DNA of 5,838 nt from contig CALGCW010000091.1 in assembly GCA_937884385.1 (NCBI GenBank), positions 1-5,838 on the forward strand, given 5' to 3'. The DNA comes from an uncultured Clostridia bacterium. Lineage in GTDB: Bacteria; Bacillota; Clostridia; Oscillospirales; CAG-272. Shown here piece after piece: positions 5,691 through 5,838 of this stretch; position 1 is the first letter of the stretch, and each line of letters begins with the position of its first letter. The notes under the pieces were generated by a model. The model was given only the letters and a program-made list of their open reading frames with translations. It did no database searches and was not told where the DNA came from. A program made the position numbers and the translations under genes.

Positions 5691-5838
5691 ACCCCAAAAG
5701 CACAAAAATTGTCATAATAGAGTTCAAATTCAAATTTTGATTTAGCGGGGAGTTACTTTGCTTGGGAAGTGTTACTTTTTTCTAGAAAAAAGTAACCAAA
5801 AAAGCTTTAATCAGCTTCGCGGCAAGATTTCGCGTAAA
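5691..5838. other. Non-coding region upstream of spoIIA
   Basis: I see no supportable gene in these 148 bases. The region holds AT-rich, partly repetitive sequence (ttcaaattcaaatttt near 5723), two copies of gttacttt (5752-5759 and 5771-5778), the perfect palindrome at 5771-5796, and a GC-richer end with ttcgcg twice (5816-5821 and 5829-5834). The composition looks like the edge of an extragenic repeat element that continues past the window. Confidence 0.6.
5771..5796. repeat. Perfect 26-bp palindrome
   Basis: The arms gttactttttt and aaaaaagtaac flank a central ctag, giving a fully self-complementary 26-bp sequence with an XbaI site (tctaga) at its centre. On either strand it could form a hairpin, but the inner half is all A-T and there is no GC-rich stem followed by a T-run, so it is a poor terminator. 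Similar gttac/gtaac-bounded palindromes occur as dispersed intergenic repeats in Clostridia genomes (recollection, not checked). Confidence 0.8.

Noticed and set aside
5771..5796. Palindrome as a rho-independent terminator
   Set aside because: The stem is A-T dominated with no GC-rich core or following T-run, and no gene ends next to it in the window.

Overview
The window looks like chromosomal DNA from an endospore-forming, strictly anaerobic member of the Clostridia (Oscillospiraceae/Ruminococcaceae-like gut bacterium). Evidence: a complete spoIIAA-spoIIAB-sigF sporulation operon, strong AGGAGG-type ribosome binding sites, compact rho-independent terminators, a clostridial-type glycoside hydrolase family 2 (GH2) enzyme, and a fused ABC transporter of the kind common in Firmicutes. 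The taxonomic call below class level is inference.

Layout. Bases 1-1134 (+) hold the C-terminal 377 residues of a GH2 beta-galactosidase-like enzyme, with the nucleophile motif SEYG, an Ig-like domain and an odd lysine/glycine-rich tail. A hairpin terminator (1151-1189) closes it. The gap 1190-1421 has no confident gene but is dense in signals: a sigma-A-like promoter (1199-1228), a roughly 119-nt near-continuous foldback (1235-1353) that begins almost exactly at the predicted transcription start, and an intrinsic terminator (1378-1411) whose U-tract touches the ribosome binding site of the next gene. This is the architecture of a transcription-attenuated, structured 5' leader. The regulated gene would be the 875-residue ABC transporter at 1422-4049 (+), an ATPase fused to a MacB/FtsX-type permease with four predicted membrane helices and a very large (about 400-residue) outer domain.

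A perfect 12-bp, GAAA-loop hairpin (4054-4086) with T-tracts readable from both sides separates the ABC gene from the convergent spoIIA operon on the minus strand: spoIIAA (5658-5314), spoIIAB (5317-4865) and sigF (4837-4091). These encode the classic partner-switching module. SpoIIAB is both anti-sigma-F and the kinase of SpoIIAA; dephosphorylated SpoIIAA frees sigma-F in the forespore. The first two genes overlap by ATGA; sigF follows after 27 nt.

Bases 5691-5838, upstream of the operon, carry no gene I can support. They contain a perfect 26-bp palindrome (5771-5796), probably part of a dispersed extragenic repeat that runs out of the window. The best candidate for something undescribed is the structured leader in front of the ABC transporter; the rest is largely recognisable.
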